Positions 40,167 through 49,684 of a stretch of 64,000 nucleotides of DNA are shown here, one piece after another; position 1 is the first letter of the stretch; each line of letters begins with the position of its first letter. The translations under genes and the position numbers were made by a program. The notes beneath the pieces are model-generated. The model had not been told where the DNA came from. It worked only from the letters and a program-made list of their open reading frames with translations, and made no database searches. The stretch comes from Palsa-504 sp963767565 (GTDB lineage Bacteria; Actinomycetota; Actinomycetes; Streptosporangiales; Streptosporangiaceae). The stretch lies in NCBI GenBank assembly GCA_963767565.1, contig CAVYEG010000013.1, positions 186,001 through 250,000 on the forward strand. The letters are read 5' to 3'.

Positions 40167-40970
40167 TCAGGACAAGACGAACCGTTCTACCGCGTTGGCG
40201 AAGCCCTCGTCCTCATTGGACGTGGTGACGCGGCGGGCGGCGGCCCGAACCTCATGGCTCGCGTTACCCATGGCGATGCTGAGCCCGGAGTGGGCAAACA
40301 TGAGCACGTCGTTGGGCTGGTCGCCGATCGTGGCGACCTGCTCGGCGGGGATCTGGTAGGTCCGGGACAGGTACTGGGCCACGGCGCCCTTGTTGGCGTT
40401 GGGGTTGGTGACATCGGCGTAGTACGGCTGAGACCGAGCCGCCGACACGTGGTCGCCGAAGCGCTCGCGGACCGCGTCCACGCCCTTCTGGCATGCGTCG
40501 TAGTCATCGCTCACCCCGGTGATCTTGGCCACTTCGTTCGACACCGATGCGAAACTGCCGGTCACCGTCGCGTCGAACTTGACCGTCCAGGTCTCGCGGG
40601 CTACGTGCGGTGCCTTCGGGTCCCGGATAAACCAGTCCGCCCCGCGGTAGACCCACACGTCCAGCCCGTGGGCGCCGAGCAGCTCGATCACCGTCGGCGT
40701 CACGTCATCAGGGATGGTCTGTTGCTCGATCACCGACATGTCGGGATTGACGTACACGCCGCCGTTGAAGGCCGCGATCGGCGTGGTGAGCTGGAGCGGC
40801 TCGACGAGCATGGACATGCCGCGGGGCGGGCGGCCGCTGGTGATGGCGAAGAGTATCCCGGCCTGCCGCAGCTTCGCGACCGCGGCGATGGCCCGGTCGG
40901 TGAGGACCTTGTCCTGGGTTACCAGCGTGCCGTCGACGTCGGCGAGGAACAGCCGAATGGGCGGGGCCAT
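40167..40970 (-). CDS. HAD-family phosphatase, Cof type
   Basis: 267 residues. Motif I FLADVDGTLVTQDKVL with nucleophile D11 and D13, motif II FAITSGRPPRGM, and motif III/IV IGDQPNDVLMF preceded by NKGAVAQYL, plus the large C2B cap. Cof-type HADs dephosphorylate sugar phosphates or cofactors such as FMN. It follows the rpiA gene by 51 bases in a leftward run with pgl, so a pentose- or hexose-phosphate substrate is plausible. Confidence 0.9.
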   Translation of the reverse strand: MAPPIRLFLADVDGTLVTQDKVLTDRAIAAVAKLRQAGILFAITSGRPPRGMSMLVEPLQLTTPIAAFNGGVYVNPDMSVIEQQTIPDDVTPTVIELLGAHGLDVWVYRGADWFIRDPKAPHVARETWTVKFDATVTGSFASVSNEVAKITGVSDDYDACQKGVDAVRERFGDHVSAARSQPYYADVTNPNANKGAVAQYLSRTYQIPAEQVATIGDQPNDVLMFAHSGLSIAMGNASHEVRAAARRVTTSNEDEGFANAVERFVLS

Positions 40971-41021
40971 GTTGTCTCCAGTTTGATCCGGCAGTTTGGT
41001 CAGGTGAGGTCAGGAGCTAGA

Positions 41022-41693
41022 TCACGGGTGCTTGAAGTCGGTCCGGTCAACTGACTCACCCCGGCCCACGAGCACGGTCGCCACCATCTGCCGCGGGAAC
41101 AGGCCGTGCTCGACGACCCCGGGCGTCGCCGACAGCCGGGCGGCCAGCGCGGCCGGGTCATCCACGAGCCCGTGGTAGTCCGCGATCACGCCGCCGTCGG
41201 GGCTGAGCGGGACGTCGCGCGGCGAGGCCGGCGCGACCCGGCGCATGGTGGCGTGCAGCCCGAAGGAGAGCAGTTCGAGGGGGATCGGGCTGTGCAGGGC
41301 CTGGACCGGCTTGGTCGAGTCGGCGATGACGACGAACCGGTCTGCGGCCGCGGCGATGATTTTCTCCCGGGTGTGTGCGCCGCCGCCGCCCTTGACCAGC
41401 CAGCCGTCGGGGGCGACCTGGTCCGCGCCGTCGATGGTGATGTCGAAACGGTCGATGCTCGCGACGTCCTCGATCCGCAGGCCCAGCTCGCGGGCAGCAT
41501 GCTCGGTGCGCGGCGACGTGGCCGCACAGATGATGTCGAGCGATCGACGGGCCAGGGCGGGGAGCAAGAACGCCACCGTCGAGCCGGTGCCGAGCCCGAC
41601 GGTCATGCCGTGCTCGACCAGTTCCGCTGCCGCCTCCGCCGCGACCTGTTTCTCCCGCTCGATGCGCCGCGCATCGCCTGGCTGGCCTGCCAT
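41022..41693 (-). CDS. rpiA: Ribose-5-phosphate isomerase A
   Basis: 223 residues from the ATG seven bases past the pgl stop; a GTG at 41714 inside pgl would add seven codons. Conserved blocks are VGLGTGSTVAFLLPAL, IDGADQVAPDGWLVKGGGGA and HTREKIIAAAADRFVVIAD, with the catalytic aspartates and lysine. It interconverts ribose 5-phosphate and ribulose 5-phosphate in the pentose phosphate pathway. Pairing with pgl is functionally natural. Confidence 0.93.
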   Translation of the reverse strand: MAGQPGDARRIEREKQVAAEAAAELVEHGMTVGLGTGSTVAFLLPALARRSLDIICAATSPRTEHAARELGLRIEDVASIDRFDITIDGADQVAPDGWLVKGGGGAHTREKIIAAAADRFVVIADSTKPVQALHSPIPLELLSFGLHATMRRVAPASPRDVPLSPDGGVIADYHGLVDDPAALAARLSATPGVVEHGLFPRQMVATVLVGRGESVDRTDFKHP

Positions 41694-41700
41694 CGGGTGC

Positions 41701-42357
41701 TCAGGTCGCGGCACGGTCGGCCATCACCAGGGAGGCGGCGGCCTCGACGCGCCCCGCCGGGATCGTCGTGTCGCCGGCCAGCAGCCTGGCCAGCGGCTCC
41801 TTCTTGTCGTCACCGGTGACCAGCCAGAGGATCTGCCGGGCCCGCGCCAGCGCCGGGTAGGTCAGCGTCATCCGCACCCGCTCCTGGTACGGCTGGGTGA
41901 GGGCGACCAGGCGATCGGTAACCGACAGGACCGGATCGCCCGGGACCAGCGAGGCGGTGTGCCCGTCGGGGCCAAGACCCAGGTGAACAAGATCGAAGTG
42001 CTCAGGCAGCAAGGCCGCGTAGCTGGCGGCCGCGGCCGCCAGATCGCTCTCGTTGACCGGCATGGGCCGCACCTGCGCCGGGGACGAGCCCAGCGCCTTG
42101 GTGAGGTGGGCCAGGTTCCGGTCGGGGTCACCGGGCGGAGCCACGCGCTCGTCCACCTGGTAGATGACGGTCGCGTCCCACGGGACCGTCTCCGAGGCCA
42201 GTTCGGCGAACATGGCCCAGGGCGTGTGCCCGCCGCTGACCGCGAAGTGGAAGCTGCCGTGAGCCGCGACCGCGGCGCGGGCGCGCTCGGCCACGAATGC
42301 CGCGCCGGCCCGGGCTACGGCATCGGGGTCGGCCAAAGTCTGGAGTTCGTGGTGCAT
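41701..42357 (-). CDS. pgl: 6-phosphogluconolactonase
   Basis: 218 residues. FHFAVSGGHTPWAMFAELA, YQVDERVAPPGDPDRN and HLGLGPDGHTASLVPGDP are the family blocks; the GxGxDGHTASLxPG motif is diagnostic. It hydrolyses 6-phosphogluconolactone in the oxidative pentose phosphate pathway. No zwf or gnd gene is in the window. It is the first gene of a leftward run with rpiA and a HAD phosphatase. Confidence 0.94.
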   Translation of the reverse strand: MHHELQTLADPDAVARAGAAFVAERARAAVAAHGSFHFAVSGGHTPWAMFAELASETVPWDATVIYQVDERVAPPGDPDRNLAHLTKALGSSPAQVRPMPVNESDLAAAAASYAALLPEHFDLVHLGLGPDGHTASLVPGDPVLSVTDRLVALTQPYQERVRMTLTYPALARARQILWLVTGDDKKEPLARLLAGDTTIPAGRVEAAASLVMADRAAT

Positions 42358-42529
42358 GTCGCTCCCTAATGCTTGTTAGGGGATGGGTTGGGAACCAGGA
42401 ACCGTCCTGCTGCGCTCACGCCCTCCACCCGTATCGCCTTTGATCAAATAGCATTATTGCGCGGGCGTTCCGCTCCAGATCTGCAACGTGGGCCTAAGCC
42501 CGAGCTCGATCGGGCTGGCGTGCCCCTCG

Positions 42530-42556
42530 TTGATGGCCGCCGGCTCGCGCTATAAC
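42530..42556 (+). promoter_or_regulatory. Possible promoter of the DUF1707 gene
   Basis: TATAAC at 42551-42556 is a good -10 box. TTGATG at 42530-42535 is the best -35 but the 15-base spacer is short. The start codon lies 49 bases past the -10 box. The rest of the 248-base divergent region (42358-42605) holds an AT-rich patch near 42440 and nothing else recognised. Confidence 0.4.
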
Positions 42557-42605
42557 GTGGAAAGCCGGTGGCGCGGCGCCACCACGGCACCGCCGAGGAG
42601 GCCGG

Positions 42606-43205
42606 ATGTCGGCAGATCCGTCCAGTTCACCCGCGCTGCGCGCGTCCGACGCGGACCGCGACCGGGTCATCGAACTGCTGCGCGCCGCCGTCGCCGACGG
42701 CCGGCTCGACCCGGCCGAGTTCGACCAGCGGCTGGACGCAGCGCTGGCCGCCCGCACCGTCAACGCGCTGGCCCCGCTCACTGCCGATCTGATCGCGGCA
42801 CCGGGCAGCGACGGCACGCTCACGCTGCCGTTCACCGGGACAGCGGCCGAGCCGGCCGCCGAACTGCTCACCATCAACGAGAAGCACGGCTCGGTGCGCC
42901 GCGACGGCCGGTGGACGCTGCCGCACCGGCTGGTGCTGCACACCGCGTGGTGCGACGTGATGCTGGACCTGACCAGAGCGGTGCGCAGCGGACCCGAGCT
43001 GATCATCGAGATGCGGGTCCGCGGCGGCGACGTGGAGCTGGTCCTCGCGCCAGGCATGGTGGTGGACGCCAACGAGCTGGCGGTGCGGTACACCACGCTG
43101 GCGATCAGCCGGGACGCGGGCGACGACACGCCGGAGACGCTGTGCGTCCGGCTGGTCGGCCGGATGCGGCACGGCCGGATCGACACCCGGTGGCTGACGA
43201 TCTAG
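42606..43205 (+). CDS. DUF1707 domain protein
   Basis: 199 residues with GAGGAGG before the ATG. The N-terminal ~55 residues are the DUF1707 (SHOCT-like) domain: LRASDADRDRVIELLRAAVA, DGRLDPAEFDQRLDAALAAR. The remaining part is a beta-rich domain (LLTINEKHGSVRRDGRWTLP, MRVRGGDVELVLAPGMVVDA) like the cell-wall-active antibiotic response C-terminal fold. No membrane helix. Function unknown. It converges on sbcC with a four-base overlap. Confidence 0.88.
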   Translation: MSADPSSSPALRASDADRDRVIELLRAAVADGRLDPAEFDQRLDAALAARTVNALAPLTADLIAAPGSDGTLTLPFTGTAAEPAAELLTINEKHGSVRRDGRWTLPHRLVLHTAWCDVMLDLTRAVRSGPELIIEMRVRGGDVELVLAPGMVVDANELAVRYTTLAISRDAGDDTPETLCVRLVGRMRHGRIDTRWLTI

Positions 43206-46200
43206 CCGACCGGGGCACGGACCTGCAGGTGGCTGCCGGCCTGGCCCTTGTGCACGCGGACCTGGGCCGGGATGCGCTGCCGCAACTCGGCCACGTGGCT
43301 GACGATGCCGACCATGCGGCCGCCCTCGCGCAGGCCGTCGAGGACGGTCATCACCTCTTCCAGCGTGTCCTCGTCCAGGCTGCCGAATCCCTCGTCGACG
43401 AACAGCGCCTCGATCCTGGTCCCGCCCGCCTCTTGGGTCACCACGTCGGCCAGGCCGAGGGCTAGGGCCAGGCTGGCCAGGAAGGTCTCGCCGCCGGACA
43501 GCGTGCTGGTGTCGCGGTCGACCCCGGTCCAGGTGTCGCAGGCGAGCAGGCCGAGGCCGGACTTGCCCGAGCCGGCGCGGCGCGCGTCGGTGTGCACGAG
43601 CGAGTACCGTCCCGAGGTCATCTTCAGCAGCCGCTCGCTGGCCGCCGCCGCGACCTCCTCCAGGCGCGCGGCGAGCACGAACGAGGACAGCGTCATGCGC
43701 AGGGTGTTGGCCCCCAGGCCCGCGGCCAGGTCGGCCAGCCGGCGCGCCTCGCCGGCGCACTCGGCCAGCGGCTCGAACTCGGCCAGCCTGGTGCGCAGGG
43801 CAGGGGCGAGATCGGCGAGCTGCTCGGCCTGCCGCTGGGCGTGGGCCTGCGCGGTCACGGCCTCGTCGTAGACCTTGCGGGCCGCCTCCGCCGCGACCGC
43901 CGCGCCGGCCACGTCGGCGGGCGGATCCAGGTCCACGTCAAGTTCGGCATCAGTGAGCAGCTCAGTGACCGCTACGGTCTTCGCCTCATGATCGCGGAGA
44001 GCCTGGTCGGTCGCGATCCGCCAGGTAGAGTCCCGGCGGCTCTGCCGGACGGCGTCCAGGTCCGGGAAACCGGCCTCGGCCGCGGCCTGCTCGGCCCGGC
44101 TCCGCGCGTCGCGGGCGGCGTGGCCGGCGTGGGCGGCGGCGTCGGCCGCCTCGGCGGCGGCGGTCAGGGCATCGGCGGCGGCACGCACCGCGGCCAGGGC
44201 CGAGTCCAGGTCGGGCGCCCCGCCGAGCTGGGCCCGCAGTGCGTCGCGGTTCCGGGCGGCCCGCTCGTCGGCATCGGCGGCCTGGCCGAGCGCAGCCTTC
44301 CGCTGGCTGGTCAGCTCGGCCACCTTCGTGTCCGCTTCGGCCAGGGCCTGGTCGAGCTCGTCCAGCGCGGCCTGGTGGTCGGTCCGGCGCAGCTCAGCCA
44401 GCCGGGCGGCCTCCGCGGCCAGCTCTCCCGCGGCGGCCCGGAGCCGGGACGCCTCAGCCTCGAGCGTGAACGGATCCCCCGTGACGCTGAACCCGGCCGC
44501 CTCCAGCCGGGCGGTCAGGTCCGCGATCTGGCTGTCGGCGATGCCGACCAGGGCCGCGATCGATTCGGCCCGTTCCGAAGCCCGGGTCGCTTCGGCGTCG
44601 GCGGCTTCTTCCTGTTCCCTGGTGACCCGGTCGCCGCGGAGCTCGCACAGCTCCGGGTGGTCGAGCGAGCCGCACACCGGGCACGGGGCGCCGTCCACCA
44701 GGGTGGCGGCGAGCTCGGCCCGCATGCCGTCGATCCGTTCCCGGCGCAGCCGGGACGCTTCCTCGTACAGGTCCAGGTAGTCGGCTTTGGCGTTGACGTA
44801 GGCCTCGCCCTGACGACGGGATTCGACATGGGCCCGGACCAGGGCGGCCGCGTCGTCCGCGGCCCGGCGGTGCCGGTCGGCCTCAGCCTGGACCTCGGGC
44901 AGCCGCTCCCCCGCCGCTCGGGCGTGGTCCCGCTCGCGGCTCACCTCCGGCCGACGCTCGCGATAGCCCGCAGCCTCGGCTTCGACCGCGGTGACCTCGG
45001 CAGCCAGGGACTCGGCCAGGGCGCGGGCCGCCCCGGCGGCCGCGTCCTCGTCCGCGGCCTGGTCGGCCAGGGCGTGCAGCGCCTCCAGCCGTCCCAGCGC
45101 GGTGACCTGCTGCTCGGCGTGGGACCGCAACCCGGCCGCGGCCTCACCCGGCCGGATCCCATGGGCCCCGGGAACCGCCGCGAGCGCGGCACGCGCGTGT
45201 TCCTCGGCCGCGCAGGCCTCGGCCAGGGCGGCGGCGGCACGCTCCGCCTCGGTGAGCGAGGGGATGACCTCAGCGGCCCGGACGGCCGCGTCGAGTTCCT
45301 GGCGCAGAGCACCGAGGGCGGGGACGGCCTCGGCCAGCTGATCGCGAGTACGCAGTGCCTCAGCCCGGCGGCGCTGGCGACCAGCCAGGCGGTCCGCGTC
45401 CTGCAGGGCGGCCTGGGCCTGGTCGAGCTCGGCGCGGTGGGCGCGTACCTGCCCGGCGCAGGCGGCGGACTGGGCCGCCGCGGTGGCGGCGAGCTCTCCG
45501 GCCCAAGCGGGGGAGGGCAGGTCGTCGCCCGGGCCGGCCGGTCCGCCCGAGGCGTCATCACCGGCGTCGACGGGATCCAGGGATTCCTCCGCCGCGGGCG
45601 GAATGGCGACCTGAGCGATGCGGGCGACCAGTTCGGCGATGCCCTGCCGGGCCTGCTCGACGCGGCCGGCGGTGGCCCGGCGGCGCTCGGCCAGCCACTG
45701 TTCGACGGCGCTGAAGCGGTCAGTGGCGAACAGCTGCTGCAGCAGCCGCCTCCGGTGGTCGGCGTCGGCGTGCAGGAACTGGGCGAACTGGCCCTGGGGC
45801 AGCAGCACGACCTGGAAGAACTGCTCGGCCGACATGCCCATGAGGTCTTTGATCTCGTCGTCCGCCTCGCCCGCCCGGGTGGAGACGGCCCGCCAGGCGG
45901 TGCCGTCGGACTCTTCCAGCAGAATCTTGGCGTGCTCGGTGGTGGTGCCGCCGCCCCGGCGCTTGGGGCGTTCCTGCTCGGGCCGGCGGGTGATCCGCAT
46001 CCGGCGCCCGCCGAGCGTCGCCTCCAGCTGGATCTCGGTCGGCACGCCGGACGTGGCGTGGTCCGAGCGCAGCCGCCGGGCCTTGCCGCGCTCGCCGGGG
46101 ACCCGGCCGTAGAGGGCGAACCCGAGGGCGTCCAGAAGGGTGGTCTTGCCCGCGCCGGTCTCGCCGTGCAGTAGGAACAGGCCGGACTGGGCCAGGTCAT

Positions 46201-46267
46201 CGAAGCAGACCTCGACGGTGCCGCCGAACGCGCCGAAGGCGGTCACGCGCAGCCGGTGCGGGCGCAT
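43202..46267 (-). CDS. sbcC: Exonuclease subunit SbcC (Rad50-like ATPase)
   Basis: 1021 residues. Walker A FLLHGETGAGKTTLLDALGF near the N-terminus, about 700 residues of coiled coil rich in A, E and R, a zinc hook in the middle (APCPVCGSLDHPELCELRGD), then signature STLSGGETFLASLALALGL and Walker B RIEALFVDEGFGSLDEDT. With SbcD it forms the SMC-like nuclease that trims hairpins and double-strand ends. Start codon and sbcD stop share one base (TGATG), so expression is coupled. Confidence 0.95.
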   Translation of the reverse strand: MRPHRLRVTAFGAFGGTVEVCFDDLAQSGLFLLHGETGAGKTTLLDALGFALYGRVPGERGKARRLRSDHATSGVPTEIQLEATLGGRRMRITRRPEQERPKRRGGGTTTEHAKILLEESDGTAWRAVSTRAGEADDEIKDLMGMSAEQFFQVVLLPQGQFAQFLHADADHRRRLLQQLFATDRFSAVEQWLAERRRATAGRVEQARQGIAELVARIAQVAIPPAAEESLDPVDAGDDASGGPAGPGDDLPSPAWAGELAATAAAQSAACAGQVRAHRAELDQAQAALQDADRLAGRQRRRAEALRTRDQLAEAVPALGALRQELDAAVRAAEVIPSLTEAERAAAALAEACAAEEHARAALAAVPGAHGIRPGEAAAGLRSHAEQQVTALGRLEALHALADQAADEDAAAGAARALAESLAAEVTAVEAEAAGYRERRPEVSRERDHARAAGERLPEVQAEADRHRRAADDAAALVRAHVESRRQGEAYVNAKADYLDLYEEASRLRRERIDGMRAELAATLVDGAPCPVCGSLDHPELCELRGDRVTREQEEAADAEATRASERAESIAALVGIADSQIADLTARLEAAGFSVTGDPFTLEAEASRLRAAAGELAAEAARLAELRRTDHQAALDELDQALAEADTKVAELTSQRKAALGQAADADERAARNRDALRAQLGGAPDLDSALAAVRAAADALTAAAEAADAAAHAGHAARDARSRAEQAAAEAGFPDLDAVRQSRRDSTWRIATDQALRDHEAKTVAVTELLTDAELDVDLDPPADVAGAAVAAEAARKVYDEAVTAQAHAQRQAEQLADLAPALRTRLAEFEPLAECAGEARRLADLAAGLGANTLRMTLSSFVLAARLEEVAAAASERLLKMTSGRYSLVHTDARRAGSGKSGLGLLACDTWTGVDRDTSTLSGGETFLASLALALGLADVVTQEAGGTRIEALFVDEGFGSLDEDTLEEVMTVLDGLREGGRMVGIVSHVAELRQRIPAQVRVHKGQAGSHLQVRAPVG

Positions 46268-47445
46268 CAGCCGGCCTCGGCCGTGCGGACGGCCTGGAAC
46301 GCCTCGGCCAGCAGGCGCTGCTCGCCCGGCGTGGCCGGCGCGTCGCGGACGTGCTGGACGAACTCGGCCGCCACGGCCAGGTCGTCGCGGCCCGCCACCC
46401 GGTCCCGGTAGCCGCGGCCGTCGGGCACGGCGCCCTCCGGCTCGAACGTGAGCACCAGGACGTGCGGGAACCGGTCCCGCAGCGCGTCCATGGCGCCTTC
46501 CGGCCTGTTCCGGTCGGTCAGCGTGACCGACAGGAAGTGGCCCTCGTACGGGACGTAGGCCGCGGACTCCAGCAGGTCGGGCAGCCGGCCGCGGAGCACG
46601 CTCAGCCGCCGGTAGCCGGGCGCCGGGACGCGCTCGGCCCGGGCCGTGCCCTCGCCGTCCAGCTCGACCAGCCAGCTGCCCTTGTGGTGGGCGGCCTCGG
46701 AGAACGAGTAGGGCAGCGGCGAGCCGCTGTAACGCAGGTGGGGGGCCAGGGTCTGCTGGCCGTGCAGGTGGCCCAGGGCGGCGTAGCTGAAGCCCCCGAA
46801 CACCTCCGCAGGCACCTGGCCGATCCCGCCGACGGTGATGTCGCGCTCGGATTCGCAGGCCGCTCCCCCGGTCACCCAGCCGTGGGCCAGGACTACCCGG
46901 CGGCGCACGCCGCGGGCGTCGGCGTCGGCCTGGATGCAGCGGACCGCGTGGCCGAGGACCCCGCGGTGGCCGCGCGGCGGGCTGGCTTGCCCGGGGTGTT
47001 CCTGGTTTCCCGGGTCTGGCGGCAGCTCGTCGCGGACCGCGTCGGGCTCGAGGTAGGGGATGCCGTACACGGCGACCGGCCCGTGGCCGTCCGCCAGCAG
47101 CACGGGCCGGGCCAGCGCGCCGACGCGGGTGCGCAGGTGCACGCCGGTCTTATCCAGCAGGCCGCCGCCGAAGCCGAGGCGGCGCGCGGAGTCGTGGTTG
47201 CCGCTGATCAGCACGATCCTGGCCCCGGTGGCGTGCAGCCTGAGCAGGGCGTCCTCGCAAAGCTCGACCGCGTCGACCGGCGGCACGGCCCGGTCGTAGA
47301 CGTCCCCGGCGACCAGCACCAGGTCCACCTGCTCGGCGCGGACCACCTCGACCAGGTGGTCAAGGAAGGCAGCCTGCGCGGCCCGCAGATCAGCTCGGTG
47401 CAGCGACCGGCCCAGGTGCCAGTCGGAGGTGTGCAAGATGAGCAT
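46267..47445 (-). CDS. sbcD: Exonuclease subunit SbcD (Mre11-like nuclease)
   Basis: 392 residues from MLILHTSDWHLGRSLHRADL; the frame extends 10 codons upstream but this is the conserved start. Metallophosphoesterase motifs: TSDWHLG, VAGDVYDRAVP, ISGNHDS, LAHGWVTG and ALGHLHGQQ. A C-terminal capping domain follows. It is the Mn-dependent nuclease partner of SbcC. Transcription starts in the 60-base region divergent from the penicillin-binding-protein gene. Confidence 0.95.
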   Translation of the reverse strand: MLILHTSDWHLGRSLHRADLRAAQAAFLDHLVEVVRAEQVDLVLVAGDVYDRAVPPVDAVELCEDALLRLHATGARIVLISGNHDSARRLGFGGGLLDKTGVHLRTRVGALARPVLLADGHGPVAVYGIPYLEPDAVRDELPPDPGNQEHPGQASPPRGHRGVLGHAVRCIQADADARGVRRRVVLAHGWVTGGAACESERDITVGGIGQVPAEVFGGFSYAALGHLHGQQTLAPHLRYSGSPLPYSFSEAAHHKGSWLVELDGEGTARAERVPAPGYRRLSVLRGRLPDLLESAAYVPYEGHFLSVTLTDRNRPEGAMDALRDRFPHVLVLTFEPEGAVPDGRGYRDRVAGRDDLAVAAEFVQHVRDAPATPGEQRLLAEAFQAVRTAEAG

Positions 47446-47505
47446 GGCCCGGACCTTAGCGGAGGGCACCGACAATGTGCCGCGAGTTGGTTACCCTTGC
47501 TGGGC

Positions 47506-49431
47506 ATGAGCCTAGGCAACAGAGCATCGCGGCGATGCGCGCCTAGGGCCGCTGCCGCGCTGACCGCGGTCACGGTGCTGGTTACGGGGTTGCTGAGCGC
47601 GTGCAGTTCGGCGCCCCAGCCGGAGCCGGCCGCCCGCGCCTACCTGGCCGCCTGGGCCAAGCAGGACTGGGCCGCCATGCGGCAGCTGACCTCCGATCCG
47701 CCGGCCGACTTCACCAGCGTGAACCAGGCCGCGTTCACCAACCTGTCCGTGCGCACGGCCAGCTTCACCGCGGGCACGATCAAGACGACGGGCAAGACGG
47801 CGGCCGGGCCGATCACCGAGCGGCTCACCCTGGCCGGCCTGGGCGCCGTGACAATCAGGTCCCAGCTGCACCTGGTCCAGGTCCAGGGCCACTGGCTGGT
47901 CAGCTGGTCGCCCGCCACGATCGCGCCGCAGCTCAAGCCGGGCGACCAGCTATCGGTGCAGAAGACCTGGCCGGCCCGGGCGAACATCCTGGGCTCGGAC
48001 GGCACGCCGCTGACCACCCAGGGGCAGGTGGTGACGATCGGCGTCGAGGGCCAGCGGATCAAGAACGCCGCGGCGGTCCAGGCGGCGCTGGTCTCGGTCG
48101 GCGCCACGGCCAGCGAGGCGAGCCAGGCGATCGCCGCGGCGAAGACCCACCCGACGTTCTTCGAGCCGGTGTTCACCGTCACCCAGGCGCGTTACGACCA
48201 GATCCAGGCGACCATCTACCCGATCCCCGGCACGGTGTTCGAGACCAGCGACGCGCGCAACGCCGTCACGCCCGGCCTGGCCGCGGGCCTGGTCGGCACC
48301 GTGGGGCCGATTACCGCGCAGGAGCTGTCCGAGCTCGGCGCCCCGTACGACGCCGAGAACATCGTCGGCCAGACCGGCCTGGAGCAGGCCGACGAGCGCC
48401 AGCTGGCCGGCCAGCCCGGCGCCACGGTGGCGGTGGTCACCGGCAGCGGCACTCACGTGGCGACGCTGGCGACGCTGCCGGCCCGCCCGGGGAGTTCGGT
48501 CCGGACCACGATCCAGCCCTCGGTGCAGCAGGCCGCCGAGGCGGCGCTGGCCGGGGAGAAGAAGAGCGCCGCGCTGGTCGCGGTGAACGTCACCACCGGG
48601 GCGCTGCTGGCCGCGGTGTCGGTCAACTCCGGCGGGTTCGACCAGGCCATCGACGGCGGCTTCCCGCCCGGCTCGACGTTCAAGGTGATCACCTCGGGCG
48701 CGCTGATCACCCACGGGCTCACCCCGCAGTCTCACGCGAGCTGCCCGGGCACCGCCACGGTGGATGGCGAGGTGTTCCACAACGCCGAGGGCGAGGCGCC
48801 GGTCAGGACCATGCTGCAGGCGTTCACCGAGTCGTGTAATACCGCGTTCATCCGGCTGGCCGCCGACGACCTCAAGCCGCCGGACCTGCCCGCGGCCGCG
48901 TCGATGTTCGGGCTGGACCGCAGCCTGCATATGGGGCTGACGGCGTTCGGCGGCTCGGTGCCGCAGCCGTCCGACGAGGCCGACCTGGCCGCCACGGCGA
49001 TCGGGCAGGGCCGGGTACTGGTCTCGCCGCTGGACCTGGCCATGGTGGCCGCGGCGGCGGACACCGGTACGGTCCGCTCGCCGAGCCTGGTCCTGGGCTC
49101 CTCCGGCGGTGCTGCTAGCGCGAGTCCCGGGGCGAGCGCCAGCACGGGTACCAGCCAGCTGCCCGCGGCGGTGGTCAGCGACCTGCACGAAATGATGGCA
49201 TCGGTGGTGGCCAACGGCACCGCGGCGGGCCAGGGCCTGCCGTCCGGCACGTTCGCCAAGACCGGGACGGCCCAGTACGGGACGACCAGCCCGGTCAAGA
49301 TCGACGCCTGGCTGATGGGCTTCAAGGGCGACATCGCGTTCGCCGCGCTGGTGGTCAACTCCACCGGGAACGGCGGGCCGACCTGCGGCCCCATCGTGGC
49401 CAAGTTCCTGAACGCGATCCAGACCGGCTAA
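47506..49431 (+). CDS. Penicillin-binding lipoprotein, MecA-N/class B transpeptidase
   Basis: 641 residues. Signal with lipobox (GLLSACSS). Next comes an NTF2-like MecA_N domain (ARAYLAAWAKQDWAAMRQLT), a PBP dimer domain (KTWPARANILGSDGTPL), and the transpeptidase with STFK at S390-K393, SCN at 443-445 and KTG at 585-587. Length and layout match actinobacterial PBPs related to M. tuberculosis PbpA/Rv2864c types. It cross-links peptidoglycan at the cell surface and is a beta-lactam target. A serine/alanine-rich insert (GGAASASPGASASTGTSQLP) interrupts the transpeptidase domain before the KTG block. Confidence 0.92.
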   Translation: MSLGNRASRRCAPRAAAALTAVTVLVTGLLSACSSAPQPEPAARAYLAAWAKQDWAAMRQLTSDPPADFTSVNQAAFTNLSVRTASFTAGTIKTTGKTAAGPITERLTLAGLGAVTIRSQLHLVQVQGHWLVSWSPATIAPQLKPGDQLSVQKTWPARANILGSDGTPLTTQGQVVTIGVEGQRIKNAAAVQAALVSVGATASEASQAIAAAKTHPTFFEPVFTVTQARYDQIQATIYPIPGTVFETSDARNAVTPGLAAGLVGTVGPITAQELSELGAPYDAENIVGQTGLEQADERQLAGQPGATVAVVTGSGTHVATLATLPARPGSSVRTTIQPSVQQAAEAALAGEKKSAALVAVNVTTGALLAAVSVNSGGFDQAIDGGFPPGSTFKVITSGALITHGLTPQSHASCPGTATVDGEVFHNAEGEAPVRTMLQAFTESCNTAFIRLAADDLKPPDLPAAASMFGLDRSLHMGLTAFGGSVPQPSDEADLAATAIGQGRVLVSPLDLAMVAAAADTGTVRSPSLVLGSSGGAASASPGASASTGTSQLPAAVVSDLHEMMASVVANGTAAGQGLPSGTFAKTGTAQYGTTSPVKIDAWLMGFKGDIAFAALVVNSTGNGGPTCGPIVAKFLNAIQTG

Positions 49432-49684
49432 GGGCACGCTTCCGGGCCGTCCGCGGGCTTCCTGGCCGCCGCGAGGCGATCCCACCTGTTCCACCAGCCC
49501 CTACAGCCTCATACGCCGCAGAAGCGGACTCAATGGATGTGGCTCCCTACCGACTCTATTGGTTAGAAGTGGCATTCATTGATTGCGAAACCGGTATCTG
49601 GCGAAAACCTGAGCGATTGCGCCGCGCCCCACCTGGTGCGGATCGTGGCGGGCAGCGGCCGAGGCAGCCGGCTCCTGAGGCAGG

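Noticed and set aside
43592..46174. An 860-codon plus-strand frame opposite sbcC
   Set aside because: Shadow of the coiled-coil coding sequence; glycine- and arginine-rich, no motif, and sbcC itself has all expected motifs.
46351..47505. N-terminal extension of the penicillin-binding protein over sbcD
   Set aside because: The frame is open upstream but antisense to sbcD; a lipoprotein signal begins at 47506.
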